Assembly (NCBI GenBank): GCA_001986395.2
Contig: MQVO02000031.1
Span: 1 to 64,000 of the forward strand
Reading direction: 5' to 3'
DNA: 64,000 nt
From: Irpex lacteus
Lineage: Eukaryota > Basidiomycota > Agaricomycetes > Polyporales > Irpicaceae
In this document: positions 29,982 through 43,517 of the stretch, piece by piece
Layout of the letters: each line of letters starts with the position of its first letter
How positions within the stretch are numbered: position 1 is the first letter of the stretch
Made by a program: the position numbers and the translations under genes
The notes under the pieces: generated by a model
What the model was told of the DNA's origin: nothing
The model's input: only the letters and a program-made list of their open reading frames with translations
Database searches by the model: none

Positions 29982-32900
29982 CTACTCTCCATCATTCCTA
30001 GCAATCTCCTGATCTGTGAGAGCACTTCCTGCCCCATTCTCGGTGGTGGGTCTGTAAGTCACAGTGAAATTCAGTCTCAGGTTGGTTCTGAAAGATCTTT
30101 TTCATGAACAAGTGGCTTACCCTTGACCAGATCTTGAGCTCTCTCTCGATTGTGTGTTGTCATGAGGTGGCATATGAGCCAATGTTGCAGATGCATTACT
30201 TGCAATGGCCTCAACCTCTTTCACCTCTTCATTTGCAGTCTGCAGGGGATATTAGAAGATGTAAATGATAAGTCACACAGGATTTATCACATACATGTGA
30301 GATTTCATCCTGAGTATGAACAGGTATACCAACCAGTGGCTCATGGCTACTTCCAATGCTGAGTAGAGTTCCGCTATTGCTCTGAGTGTGAAGTGCTTTC
30401 ACGTCATTCTCAGCTGCATGAACATCCTGCAAAGACGTAGTCAGTTTATCAACGCTCTCAGGCAAACCAGCACAAATTGTACCTCTGTTCCCATGATCCC
30501 TTCAAGTCCCACATTTCTTCCATTCCCAACTGCTAAGTCAACCAATCCCTCTCCAGTCTTGAAAATCACCATGATCTCATCTCTTGAAGAGTCCTCCTGA
30601 TCAGAGCCTCCAACTCCAGAGCTAGGGACTGAAATGTCTTTCTCCTGGGTGATAGATTGGAGCTCAACTTCAGACTCCTTGGCATTCTTGCTTCCTTGTC
30701 TTCTTTCCTCTAGCTCTCGAAGACGATACAGCTCATCATCATCTTGTCTAATGATAAGCTTTCCAAGAGTTTCCACAAGATTGTCAGGGAAGATGGACAC
30801 TAATGGAGGAGTCAGCCTGAAACTCTTGTTTCCACTCCTCATAATACCAACCTCTCCATTCTTTTTCAAGAGCCATCAGATCAAGACAAGCTTTGGCCAA
30901 CTCTGAGGCTTTGCCAGCTTGTTTATAGTCTTCCTGCCTTGATGTCTTGTCTTGAGTTTCTCCTCTGCCCTGTTGAGTTACTTGAACAGAGGATAGTGTC
31001 TGAATCTGAGAAATGATAGGAACAGATAGCTCCCTGCACTTCTCTACTCCTGCTGTCTTTGCTTGAAGAAGAAGAAGAAGATAGATTATGTGGTAGCAAA
31101 GATTGAGAGATTGAGTCAAATCTTGTGAGCATCTTGAAAGCTGTTCTGTGATGATTGAAGATAGAAGTTCCAAGTCTTGGGGTTCCAGTGGTTCTGTGAG
31201 GTATAGATAAGAAATCCATAATATCTACCAGTAATCTTAGGAAAACTTACGAGGAAGATTGTAAGAATATCTGACTACACTTTGTATCATTTCCTGATCA
31301 TATTTCCCTTCCCAAGACTCATCTGCAGACATCCAGCAAGCAATCACCATATTGACGGTCAGCTTGCTCTTCATGACAAAGGCAATAAGCTGCTGGAAAC
31401 TCCGTTCAGCATCTTCAGATCGACGCTTTGAAGTATGAATTTGAATCAAACGTGAACTGCAGGCAAGAACATTCCTCAACCTCTCTTGTGAGCTCCCAGC
31501 TTGAAGGCTGAGATGTTCAGATACAGCTGTGACCACTGTGCATAGATATTGCACACATGCATCTCGAAACTTCTGTGGCGCGTCTTCAGCCCAGGTCCAT
31601 GAGATCCAATCAAAGGCTTCATCAGGTCTTTGCTGCAGTTTGGCAAGCTCTGACTGGATGGCTTCAAAGAATTCAACTCCATCTTGCAAAACTCGTTTAG
31701 GCTTTGCAAGCTTCCAGATTCTAGTCAAAGCAGTGAGCAGTTTGCTTCCATTTTTCCAAATATCCTTCTTGCCCTTGGAAGTTGTAAGCAACAGAACATC
31801 CTCAATCATGCGCCAATACAATTGTTTATCAGAGTAGTCTCGGATATTGGATAGAGCTGCTGGTGAAAGTTCAGGCTTGTCACTAGTAGTGAAGATGGAA
31901 AGCATAAGTGTCAGTCCATATATTGAAGTAAATGCACTCTGGTCTTCTTGAGCTTGAATAGTAAACTCAGGTCTGCCAGAGTAGTATGGAGTTCCACTGA
32001 TATGATCAACAATGATGTTGGACACAGCAGTTCTCGCCTGAGGCCTCAAAGAGCCAAGAGGAGCAAAGCCATCAAATGGCCACTCTGGCAGAACACGCTC
32101 AGCTGCAGGAAGCGTGGGTAGTCGGTGGGAGAGGACTTCAAGGATGAATGTGACTATTTCCCTGCATGGAGGTTTGGGGTGGATGTACTGCAGGGCCTCT
32201 CGGAATGTTGTCTCCAGCATGTCATCATTGGCTTGGATGGCATCAACAGATTTAAGTATCTCAACATCAGATGAGACTTCCTTGACTAACTGCTCCTCGC
32301 TGGGAAGCTTTTGCAGCCTCTCCAGGCTGCTGTTGTACAGCTTAGCCAGATGGATATGCCATAGCTTAGTGGAGAAACAGGAGCAGGCTATGATCCACCA
32401 CCTCTTCCATTGCTTAGAGAAGGAGGACATTGTGGCCCACCATGCTTTCCACTGGCAACATTGAGACCACATTTCATGTATAAGTGGGACAGCTTTGGCA
32501 ACACCCTGGCGGGAAGTCTTCCATATACTACAGATCACAGATAGAGAGAATTTCACCAGTGCATGGGCAGCTTGGCAGAGCCTACGCCAGTAGACAGTGA
32601 AGAAAGGCTTGCTTGGAGAGACGTGGGTTGGGATATCTGAGACATTGCTGTCATTGTCTTCATTGTCACTATCTACATTGAGTATCTCTATAAGCTGAAG
32701 GTGTCCAGCCAGAGAGGACAGTTTATGATGAAGATGTGCTATGCCAGTCTTGAGAAGAGTGGTGCGATAAGGGCAGTGGGGGAGGAAAATGGGAAGAGCA
32801 GTGGCTCCAAAGAAGAACATGGCCCAGCCAATCACAAGGGGGAGGGTGGTATGCCCCACACTCTGATGCACAGAAGATGTGAAGTAGCACAGTCCAACAA

Positions 32901-33554
32901 AGAACAGGCCGAGGGAGAGCTGAAGTAGGAGGGGAAGACATGCCACAATCTCAAACACTTTCCAGGCATGGAGCTGAGGCTCACGGAAATGGCGGATGCG
33001 AAGACGAGCCTGAGGAGAAGGTACCTCAACAGCAAGGAACTCACGGAGCCACTGCTTGACCAGCATCCCAAAGGAGGCGGTCATAAGGCTAAGGATGAGG
33101 CTGGAGAACCAGAGGACATTGACTCTAATGTCTTCTGGAGAGGCTTGGAAGGGAGGAGGCATGGGAGGGGATATGGAGGTAGCAATCAGCCTGCCATCAG
33201 TGAAGTTGTAGCTCATGGTTTGGTTACCAATACGCTCAAGCTGATAAGCCATCATGGCAGTGGGTGAGGGTTGGAGGTTGGGATAGGCAGCGACCAGGAA
33301 AGCGGAGAGAACCGCAGAGAACAGACCAGCCTGGAGGCACAAGAGGTCAACGAGAAGAATGCAGCAAGAGGCGGAGGTGTACTCACAAAGACCAGGAGGG
33401 TATCCACGTCATCCTTGCAGCTTTGGACCTTTTCTTCGTCAAATTCGCGGACATCCTTTGACATCGCAGCCCATCCGGTGGACTGGCCTGGGTAGGACGT
33501 GACCCTCACATCACGGACAGCCTCCGCGCCGGGAGGGGTCTGATCTGAGGACAT
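29982..33554 (-). pseudogene. DUF6535-type membrane protein gene, copy A (frameshifted)
   Basis: Six exons with GT-AG introns can be drawn: 33387-33554, 31251-33330, 30483-31193, 30295-30426, 30121-30239 and 29982-30051. Phases agree across all junctions once a 10-bp insertion at about 30798-30807 (TCCAT-TAGTG repeat) is discounted; with it, exon 3 shifts frame and stops at once. The intact frame would be about 1089 residues. Residues 30-240 match the fungal DUF6535 domain: DVDTLLVF-AGLFSAVLSAF, then hydrophobic helices at about 57-75, 128-147, 181-206 and 217-239. The rest is mostly helical and soluble-looking, with an acidic, Ser-rich C-terminus. Function of the family is unknown; a membrane location is inferred. 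The insertion leaves the domain and about 750 residues intact, so a truncated protein is possible. Confidence 0.85.
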
Positions 33555-33557
33555 CCT

Positions 33558-33827
33558 CGGCTCTCAAGAACAAATACGCAATCGGCTCAGTGCGTAGAAT
33601 CGGCTCACGCGTGCACAGTCGGCTCAGTAGCACGCAGTCGGCTCAGGCACAAAGTCGGCTCACAAGTGCACAGTCGGCTCACGTGAAAAGTCGACACAAG
33701 GGAAGAGCGGCTCTGGGGTAAGGATCCAGGTATCGGCTCTACGTCCAAGGTCCACGGCGTCGGCTCTAATCCACGAACGAACACGCCGCTCTGTCGGCTC
33801 TACAGCGAGGAACGCAACCTTCGGCTC
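33558..33827 (-). repeat. CGGCTC motif array in the leader of copy A
   Basis: Twelve exact CGGCTC hexamers (GAGCCG on the gene strand) occur in 270 bp, at 33558, 33583, 33601, 33620, 33639, 33656, 33675, 33708, 33734, 33761, 33795 and 33822. Most are preceded by T or GT and followed by A or T, and the first seven are spaced 17-25 bp. The array starts four bases upstream of the ATG and ends before the leader intron. The same arrangement is seen in copies B and C. Confidence 0.9.
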
Positions 33828-33904
33828 AGGCGGGCACGGGAACTCAACTCCTACGGACTCTGCTCCAGGGGAAGGGAAAGCGCGGTTCACGCTCGCGAGG
33901 GGGA

Positions 33905-33959
33905 CTGCAGAAAGTGTCAGCAAGTCATCGCGCGTCCACTAACACTCGAGGGCACTCAC
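33905..33959 (-). other. candidate leader intron, copy A
   Basis: On the gene strand a 55-bp stretch begins GTGAGT, contains TTGCTGACAC as a branch site and ends TTTCTGCAG. Copies B and C have the same length and borders. It lies about 350 bp upstream of the start codon, so it is probably a 5' UTR intron; joining it in any frame gives only short peptides. Confidence 0.6.
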
Positions 33960-36900
33960 CAGACGGTCAGCGCTAACAATCGCCAGAGGCCGTACGAAGA
34001 TAGACGACGGCACGGCGGAAAACGAACTCTCGAGGTGTAAACGATGGCGCGTGACGGGTTGATCAACGGGCAAGGCTTGCTGGCGAGGGCGATGGGTAGG
34101 TCGTCGAGCTGGGGATGGTGGTGGTTGCGGTTGAAGAGACGGTGGGAGACGACTGCCACACCTACGCCGCATGCCTGTCACTTCCAGGTTTCGGCGCTTA
34201 TGGTCAGCCCCACATCGGCCCGCTGCCTCATTGAAGAACTGTGCGGCGGGCTGGATGCTGTATATGCGATAGAGCCCGTATATGGTTTCACAGCAGGCAA
34301 AGGATCAGGTCGACTGTCAAGCAAGACGTAGTACTGTTACGGATTTGATTTGAATTGAAACTCTGCAGTATCACGCAACGTTGTTCGATGCCGAAGTCTG
34401 GAACACCCTCGTATTCATTGGCACCGTTTCTGCAGACAAGCGATTGATAAAATAAAAACATCGAATTGCACAAACAACACAGAATCGTGCAAACTCAAGG
34501 TAGATAGCGAGTGAGTCAGAGGCAAAAGCGATCCGCGGCGTCTGTGCTGGGAAAGCGATCCATCAGACACACTAAGAGTTCGAGCTTGCGAATGTCCCCA
34601 GGTACTCGTGTCGCTTCCGAGCGAGATCTTGGAATTCCTCGCAACGCTTTCCTCACGTGCAGCCAGAGAAGACCAGAGTTCCAGGTCATGAGAGGTAACG
34701 AAGATGCACAGCCGATCATGCCTCCCCGAAATTAGGAAAAGACACTGAATGACGACACGCCTGATGCGTGAGGTGGCGGTGATTTGTCGAACATGGACGG
34801 TACGACGCAATGCGCATAAGTGTCGCGATACGAGACTGAGCGTTGTTGAGGCTGCGGTAGCGACCAACAGCCCGGACGACCGGAAGCCAGGGTATAAAGT
34901 AAAGCGAGGTCGGATAGGGACTTGAACTCGTAGCGGAGAAGCTGTTCACGAGCACAGACTTGCACGAGGGGTGTCGACGGCTGATCAGAGGTTGTGTGCG
35001 TCCCAAAACCAGTGTTTCGCTTCCTTTGCTGTTGAGTTGGCATGGTGAGAACGTCCCTCAGCTTATGGGGATCGCGGGCGTGAGTGACAACGTCAATTGT
35101 GAGACGAGTCAAACCCACTTAGCTCACAAGACCTGGGTCTAGTCTTCGACCGATACCCAAGACCAACGATATACGTCGTCGACGTCACGAAGTAGAAGGA
35201 CCTAGGTACTAGCAGCTACCTGGACACCGCTGATCGATCGCAAGGAGGACTGCAATATGCATTAGCCACCAAGCGTAAGGAACCGGACGCCTCGCAGCCT
35301 ACGGCGGACAGCAGCAAGGGCGTCATTGCGTTCAGGCAGTCTAGAAGCTCTCTGCGTAGGCGGTTCAGAGGTAAAGTAGCCGGTCCTGCATTCACAGGCA
35401 TCGTCGTAGCTTTCTGGCACAAGAAACGTTAGCGGGAAGACGAGACTCAGATCGTAACATGCTACTCACTTGAGATATCAAACTCGTACCCGCTGCCCAT
35501 CCCTCTCATCGATGCCCTTCGCTGCGCGTATACATCTCTCACAACACCGCGCCTTGCCCCGCAAAGTTGCTCTTCCTAGAACCAAGATCTCGTTGCACCA
35601 TGGCCTGTCCTTGCGTGTTCAAAATAGGCCCCTCGATGGCACGCCAGTCCCCAGGATTCTACGACACTTAAATGGCTCGTTCGAGCTGTTCGAATTGACT
35701 GTGGAGCCTGGATAGTGGGGATGAGGAGATCATACGTGGAGGAGAGCCGGTCCTGAATAATCAGCAGCTATCAGGGATGAGACCGATAAGGCTGCGTAGA
35801 GACAGAAGCGTAGGGTAGGGGGGAGCAGGACATCGGCGTAGTTGATTACGGTTTCGTCGCCTCATGAATGGCGAGAGGAAGGCGGGGCCCAAACCTCGAG
35901 AGTTTGAGGACAACCGTTGTGAAACAAGGTGTGTGACGGTGAGAACAGTGCGAGTGGCTGATGCACGTTGGCCGACCATAGCGTAGTAAAGGGTGGACAC
36001 TTTGAATAAGCAGGAGAGAGACGATGAGCATCTAGGAAGCCCACAACGTCAAAACGCTACGTACTTTTAGTCCCCTCAACGACTCCACCTCCCTCCAAAC
36101 GATGCAATATATTCGCCAGCATTCCTAGCTGTAGCTCACGCGTTAAAGCCCTACGACACCTGGGAACGGTGTCAGAGCTAGGATTACGACGGCATGAAGT
36201 AAGTCTGGACGGAACGTCGTGATTTGTGCTGAACGAAAGACTTACCGGAAGTATAGCTGCGTGCGATACCACCTCGTCCTCAGCATCGAGGGGCGAGCAT
36301 CTGCTGGGCACATCGATGAGATCGTGAGATGGCCTTTAGTTGACAAGCAGACCACATACCTCGTCACAAACTCTCATGACTAGCGCAGCACATCTGCAGT
36401 ACTTCGCCGTGTGTTGCCTTAAGAGGCGTTATGAAGGCCGAGTCGTAGGATGATGGAGAGTTCGTTGGCAGTGAGGGTGGTTCACCGTGCGGCGTATGAG
36501 CATCATTGGTGGTGAGTGTCGAGTCACAGATGTCGAGCCAGCGAGAGGTGATTCTCGCGATGAGGGAGAGCCCAAGTGATGGTGGTTGCGGTGATAGAGC
36601 ATCGATATCGAGCGCTCATGTCCATAAGTAATCTCTGACATGACGTCACGTTCTCGCGTGTAATTGTGGTGGTTGTCAGTACGGTCTCATGCAATGCCTG
36701 AACGTCGTCCATTTTATCGGTGAGCTAAACCTCGAGCTTCAAGCACATTTATTGCCAAAGATACTTTGCCTATAACATACAGCGACTACATGGCGACAAT
36801 CCACAGTACATTCGGCTGCATGACCTTGGTTCTCCACCTCTCCGTGCGCAGACGGATCGTGGTCATTCATGCCAGGCGAAGCGTTGTATACACGAAGGCT

Positions 36901-38990
36901 GCATACGGCCGGTGACCCGTGGTCCCCGAGTGTTCTCACCGGCCTCGCCCATTCATGCACGCGTGTTTCGAAAGGCGAGTAAGACAAATGACGCGAGCCC
37001 AAAAAGCTAGCCACTGATACTGTCTGTCTGATGTGGTGACGCGGTACGGAGAATCCTGCCACTGGGTGCGCAGTTTGATGAGAGGTCGCAGGGTGACGAG
37101 GCCGGGATCACATGGCTAGACTGAGCTGGCTTATGAAGGTGTACGCGCTGCGAGGAATCGCTAGGTCCACCGAGGAGGCAGCCCAGTGATACGCCAGAGG
37201 TTGCGAGCATAATACTGGGTAAGAGAAGTTCTGGGAAAGCTTCAGACGTTGTGGTGGTCGGAAGAGCCCAACAAATGTACAAGGAGAGACGACGTTCTGT
37301 TCATCGATGGTCGTAGAAGAGGGCGATGGGATACGACCCTTCGAGAACCATACATAGCTCAAGAATGGAGAGACTCGATATTTGAGGCTATCCAGGAGCA
37401 TCCTACAGTTCTCGGTAGGAAATGATACCGAAGAATCGACCGTTATATGCCTTGGGCTTCGTAGACTCGTGTTACAGTCCAGCCTGCTGTGTCCCCGTCG
37501 TTGCCTAGACACCTAAGGGCGTTATAGTACCTGCCACTACGTTTTGAAGTTGTCGAACAGGACATAATACGGTGAGCATAGATACATAATTATTATACGG
37601 CCGGGCTCACCGGGTTCAGTATATCGATGCCTCTCCAACCTCACATCCCCACCCCTCCCATAGGTCTACGAGGTCACCGGTAGCAGCGATCAAGCGATCC
37701 CGTTGTCGATTCAGTTCTTCCGTAGTTAGAGGAGATATTGCGAATACGGCGGCCGATTAACACAATGATTCCGTGCAATTACGAGCTGACAGAAAGGCAA
37801 TAGATCGTTGACTGCCATGCCCACGTCATTAAACCGAGTGGAGATTCAGGAAGAGTATTTGACAAGGCTTTCGGTGAGTTGGTACGCTGAGTTATTGTGG
37901 GGAAGCGGAGTCATATGGGGAGTTGGAGGGATTCGAGTGAGATAGGTGTATGGCGTGAAAGGTAGAAGAAGGCTCACCTAGTAGACGCATCCTCCCGACT
38001 GCTACGTGTTGTCCCTGTAACCATCTTGTGACTACGCTACGGGCTCAAGCCCCGTGGACCGTCCAGCGCCGAGTATCTTCGAAACGTTGTCGCAAGTATC
38101 GATGTGGGGATGTTCCGCGCTTTAAGGCAGCATCTTCCAACCGCGAGGAAGTAGGCGTGATGACGTCTCTTGTGTGACCACAATCAACGTGTGAGGTACG
38201 ATACGAGTCATCGTGCTAAGACGAGGTGGAAATGGACGTGTGACACGATCGTTTGTGGTGACTCTGCGAGCGATGACGACGGGTAGGGTAGAAGATTCGA
38301 ACGCGTCGTATAATGAGTCTCATTGTGGATGAGAGGCAGTATGAGTCGCGAAACGTGTGAATTCGATGGGGGTATGGCTAAGAGTGGACGATGCCCTGTG
38401 ACAAGTCGAGTGCGACCTGTAGAGAGTTGGGACCACAGTGAGTGTCGAGGCATTGAATGATATGATCGTTCTTTACCCACGTACGCGCTATCCACACCCA
38501 AAGCTCCGCTCTTCACCAAGCATGCGTGAGCAGAGGTCTTCGTAAGTCCCAAGAACCGCGTTTCGTGAACTCTTGGGGTGCGAGAGACAGCGCACTAGCA
38601 GCCACAAGATGAGCAACTCATCGGCGGATAGAAGCCTGAGAGGATATTAGATAGAGGAGCCAACTCACGGATCAATAGGTGCTATACGCCATATAGATGA
38701 CACTCGTAGTAACTTCTCCGGGTGCAGGCGAAGAGTATAAGGGCAAAGGCGATGGGATAGAGTAGCAGTGAGAAAGAGTTAGCACCGGCGATCGGCGAAC
38801 AGGCGTCCGTCCATGGGTCTCTGGCACGATCAGGATCCATCGAACCAGCTGGCCATGGGAGCCATCGATGAGTGGGACTGTGGGCAAGCTTCAAGGACAA
38901 TAGTGACGATGTCGACAGTAGCGGGGGCGAGAAGCACTGGTTGAATGCGGTGGTGGTCGACGGTCGTTGTCGTTGCGGTCCAGAGGAAAG
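33960..38990. other. right flank of unit A
   Basis: No intact gene is visible. The first 300 bp (to about 34260) are strongly conserved with units B and C and probably hold the leader exon and promoter of the DUF6535 gene. Beyond that, pieces at 35040-35190 and 35750-36330 match units B and C at lower similarity, showing shared ancestry. Splice-like borders and short open stretches suggest a decayed gene on the minus strand (see findings). From about 36700 to 38990 I see nothing recognisable. Confidence 0.5.
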
Positions 38991-41900
38991 CGCTCAAACC
39001 GAGCTCGAGAAAGCTGCGGTGACGTCACGGTCGTAATCTCGCGTCTCGATGCTTGCAAAAGCTGCTGCAGTGCTTCAAGTCACTGCAAAGTATACGGTCG
39101 TCGCGCGAGTTTCAGCAACTGCACCGAATGCGATTGTCTATCATGATGGTCAAGCACAGAGACTCGTAACATCGTCTGTGTATTACGTTCGACTACGCAC
39201 GGTCCTCCCCAGTCGCGGTCCCGCATTGAGGAAGGCCCAGCAGCTTGACGGACCGAGATCCAGGGATAACACATGGTAGACATCGCTTGCCAGCGAGCAA
39301 CAACGCATCTACCGTACCGTATCGAAATACGCACCCAGCCAAAGGTTCCGTCGAGTATATTGAATGCAGCACTAGTCTGCCCGAGGTCTCCTGACAGATA
39401 CAGGTTCGAAGTTGAGGGCGAGTCGTCGGGCGTGTGATAGAGGTTATATGGCAGCGAGGAAGTAGAGTGAGGTGAGGTGGTTACGTGAGGGTGGGAGGAC
39501 CGACAGGAGGGCGACGGGTGTTGCATGAGGTATCCGTGACCGTAAAAATCGCAGGCGGACACACTGTTAGATAATGCCTCACGAAGCAGAACAAGGATTC
39601 TCTCGTTCTACGGCCCCTCAATCTTCGGTATATTGAGACGGTATCTTTCCACCAGTGTCGTTCTCGTAGACAGAAGCGACAGTCGTCCGTAGAGTAAAGC
39701 ATGATATGGGCTTGCTACCTTGGGATGAACTACGCGTGAGCAGTCCACACCTGTTTGAAAATTAACGTCGTACTCACGGGCTCGCAGCCACCGATCACTC
39801 GCGTACGAAACGGAGCATCTGCTATAGAGTGATTAAAACGGCCACATCAGACGGTAGGCTCCTTCATAGAGCTGCTACACGGCGAGAATAGTGAACGAGT
39901 GATCAGTCTTCACTTGATGCGATGGGGATTACATAGTCGAAGCTTGGAGAGCAAAGAACATCATGGGAGCGGGACTCAGGCTTGACTGTAGGCTTCGCGA
40001 AGGCGGTAGCAATGACTTCATGCTCAAGTGCACTTTCGTGAACCCTGAAATGTGCAGAGACTGCCCTGCCTAGACAGTAAACACAAGTTCAGTACTGTTG
40101 CCCGTCAGCGAAGTCGCCATAAACGCACCCGCATACATACGTATCGTCATCGTAATACCCGTTGATGCGACTACATACACATACATACACAGCAGTGCTC
40201 TTCTGCTAAACGACGGCGATGGTCCATCGGGTCCAAGCACCTCGTACCACCCTCAAGCGATTGAGAAAGCTTGTGTGTACACGCCGGCGTAAACGGAGAC
40301 TCAAAGAGCTCAAGCGTAGGTCGACATCGTCTAGTCTTGGTGGTGCGGTGTGCAACGCACAAGGAAGCTGAATCGACGACGAGCTCGTCATCTCGTTCCG
40401 CTGCAGTGATCGAACGAGAAGAGAGCCATGTGATCTTCTGTTGACACTTAACAGTCCTCGTCTGACACTTACAAGACAAGGAAGCAGCTGTTAGGTCCCG
40501 TCAGTAATCGAGAAGAACGAGCAGACCTAATGGACTCACCAGTAACGCGTGGGGAGCCCTTGCGTCATGCGCCCCGCACTGCAAATGGGCAAATCATGGT
40601 TATGACTACCGCTCTCGGAGAGACCAGCGCGGCCTTGGCCGAGCGTTGAGATGAATGAAACCGCCTCGTCGGTCCATATCGATGGATCACGAGTGAGGAG
40701 GAGAAGCGGAGCGACCTCTCAGGGCTTCTATATCGAGTAGGATGGAAATGTGAGGTATGCTTGATGAGCGATGAGGAGATGTTGCCGTGAATGTGGGGGA
40801 CGTTTGGTACGCAGTGTTTATGGTGGACTGTCTATGTGTGCGGGAACGGTGAGGCGATGGCTTCGAAGGAGACAGACAGGGATCGATGTGGGGACTGGTA
40901 GGCCGAGCCAGAGACGGCTATCAGGAGGTGATTTGAAGTCAAGACGACCGACAAGGTCTAGAGGAAGGTGGGGCAACATACCTAGGCTCCCTTGTCCCAT
41001 CGACTTCGCGTTGACCAAACCGTACCGTGCATCCCAGCATGATTTTCGTCGACCACTCGAGCCACGCTACCGGATAGCGGCAAGACGACAGTCACGCTGA
41101 GCTGTACAGTCCACCCAGCAACCTCGAGGATCTGGTATAGCCTGAGGGCAGCCTATTCGAGATTGAAGGCTCAGCATGTCGAGATTGCGAGCATGTGGAG
41201 CGTGTTGATAGAACGAATATCTCGTAGCTCTTGTGGCACTTGTTGTATCGATTGTGAGCTTGCGGCAGAGGCATAAAGGCTGAGCTTAAAAACTATGAGT
41301 CGTCAGACAGGCTGGAGAGGGTGAGGTACGTACCCCATTTCACTGCTTCCTACACCACGAGCACGTATCTTGTTCGGATTCAGATGTCCAGCTACGTCTC
41401 ACCAACATCGCTGAGGAACTCACCGGTCTGGCATTCACGAGTATGCCTAACCGTCAACGCATAACCTTCGATTCTCGCCCACGCTGGCTGCACAGGTACC
41501 GTGAGGTCATCAGTGGAGCCTTGATAGTATAGGTAGGAGGCGTCCCAGAGGGTTGAGCTGGAGAGCGGGTTGATTAGGACCTTGGAGACGACGAGTTCAA
41601 AGCGAATCGAACTGCTGCTGCTTAAAGAGAAGCGGTCAGTCTGCGGTCATCTCGTCGGTGAACATGCTACTGACACACCGTCATACATGTGCACAGCAGG
41701 CTTGTCGATCCTGCGTAAATGGGTTGTAGTCGGTGGAAGCCGTGGTGGTGGTCGATGAGAAAGGTGTCGGAAGCCGGACCGAGCGTTCATTGGCATCACG
41801 TCGACCGACGTGTTTCTCTGCTTACCACTATCGACCACGTTCTTCTCCTGCAAGCTTCAGCATGCATCGATTCGAATTGGTGGAGCTATGATGAGCGTGC

Positions 41901-43517
41901 TTAATAAGCGTTACCAATACGCGAGAACTGACTGCAGTACTGGCGGGATCGTCGTACGTCCATCTCATTCACTGACTGTGAATTCGACGCCAGCACTAAC
42001 ACAGACCTAGGACCTTTACACGCAGCTGGACCGTTCTACGTATGCGGGACGCACTCATGCTCCTGGTCTATGGAGGAAGCTGAGAGGGCTTTACAGTTGT
42101 CGACACGCCACAGTCTCAACTATCCTCAGTCGCTCTCGGTACTGGCCTTCTTACCCTGACTTCGTGTCGTTCCCCTCTCCTACACGTAGATTCGAGGGAA
42201 GCGGATCGGAGACACACGACGAACAGTGTGTATGTGGTATGGCGGGGCAACATGCGTCAGAGCTTGGGGTTCGTAACGTGGAAAAACTTGGTGTGTTCAT
42301 CGCATTCGTTACATCCAACTCGAACACTGACTTCGTTGCATATATGTAGCAGCAACTCTTGCACCTCGGGAACCCCCATGCAGAATACGCACACCGTCCC
42401 GGTAACTCGAACATGCCCTTCCAATTCTCGTCGTTGACGCGTCGACAAGCGTTCAATGCGTTACATTGTGGTTCAAGCACTTAGCGTCGAAACAACACAC
42501 ATCACTTCGAGAACACGTTGCTCGCAGTACCTCGTACCCTCACCGCGAGTTCTCGACAAAGATGGCTGCGGCGGGAGCGAGCGTATGCGCTGTGTACTCG
42601 GCTGTGGCAGCTCTCGCGGATGTTGCAGAGACAGGAGACAAACTTCTAAGCACGTTAGGCTCAGTATGTTGAATCATCTTGTTGAGATGTGGTTGATCCC
42701 AAACGTCAAAGCCCTGCCCCTCCCTATACCTCCGCGAAGGGGCACTCCTACGTGGATAACGCGAGCTTCGCGAGGTAGCTTGGTACGTCGTCCCTCCCAC
42801 CGATGTTTTCAGTGAACGCGCGTACTTATGCTGGCTAACTTTTGTCTTGGTAGTGCGGCCTATTCAACTATTCGTAACGTGTCGCAAGTTCAACGACGCG
42901 TACATCGCTCGTGATTTTGCCGACTTTCCGTGGCGGAGTTTCGGGCTCAAACGATCTCAATCGAGATACTCACAACCTCACAGCTGTCACGAGTGCGTCG
43001 AGTCATGGCGAGACTCCAACGCGTCGACGCGGCGACACATCTCGCTTCCTCCACCATCCGCAGAGTGACCGAGACTCGACGACGATCCATGCGCTACCGC
43101 TGCGTGAATTCGGGGGTAGCCTGTAGGTGTGACAAGCCAAAACGAGTGCCTAAGATGGAGTAGGACAGTCCAGCTGCTCACAGCTTGTTGAAAGGCTCAC
43201 GAGTTGTGAAGCAGATCCTTGTGTTGCATCTGGTAAGTGCCTTGAGACTTGTGTGGACCGTTCTACTGTAGTTAACATATATGTACAGGTGATAAGCTGA
43301 TAGACCTGTAATCTATGTAGCCCAGTTTAATTAATGTATGAATGTCTCCATAAATAATCTGAGCCACTTGTCTGAGCCAGTCACATACAAGTACAAAGGT
43401 AATACAGAACATGGAATCAAATCTTGCGTAACCTGTAACCAAAGCAGTTCACTTTTCAGAACACTTCCGCAAAGATGGTCTTGGCATTCATAACCTATGA
43501 TCCGCAGACTTGGTTGT
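38991..43517. other. unit B spacer
   Basis: No intact gene is visible. Segments match unit A 18800-29980 without the LINE, for example 40430-40530 is almost identical to 21270-21370. The stretch 41540-43100 is more diverged from A and C than the rest. Near-gene sequence 43100-43517 is again conserved and probably includes the 3' UTR of the gene at 43518. Confidence 0.55.

Larger units (their letters stand above)
18800..38990. repeat. tandem unit A (with LINE insertion)
   Basis: This is the first of three diverged copies of a unit of about 13.5 kb. Landmarks recur in the same order in all three: the GAAAATTAACGTCG motif (20566, 39756, 53527), the DUF6535-type gene (start codons 33554, 47025, 60787), its CGGCTC leader array, and a right flank. 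Unit A is longer because of the 5.5-kb retroelement at 22361-27854 and a roughly 1-kb segment absent from unit B. Boundaries are approximate, since similarity fades gradually. Confidence 0.65.

Noticed and set aside
33558..33827. CGGCTC array as coding repeats of a separate protein
   Set aside because: Open stretches exist through part of the array on the gene strand, but they end at stops before the start codon and do not join the leader exon in phase.
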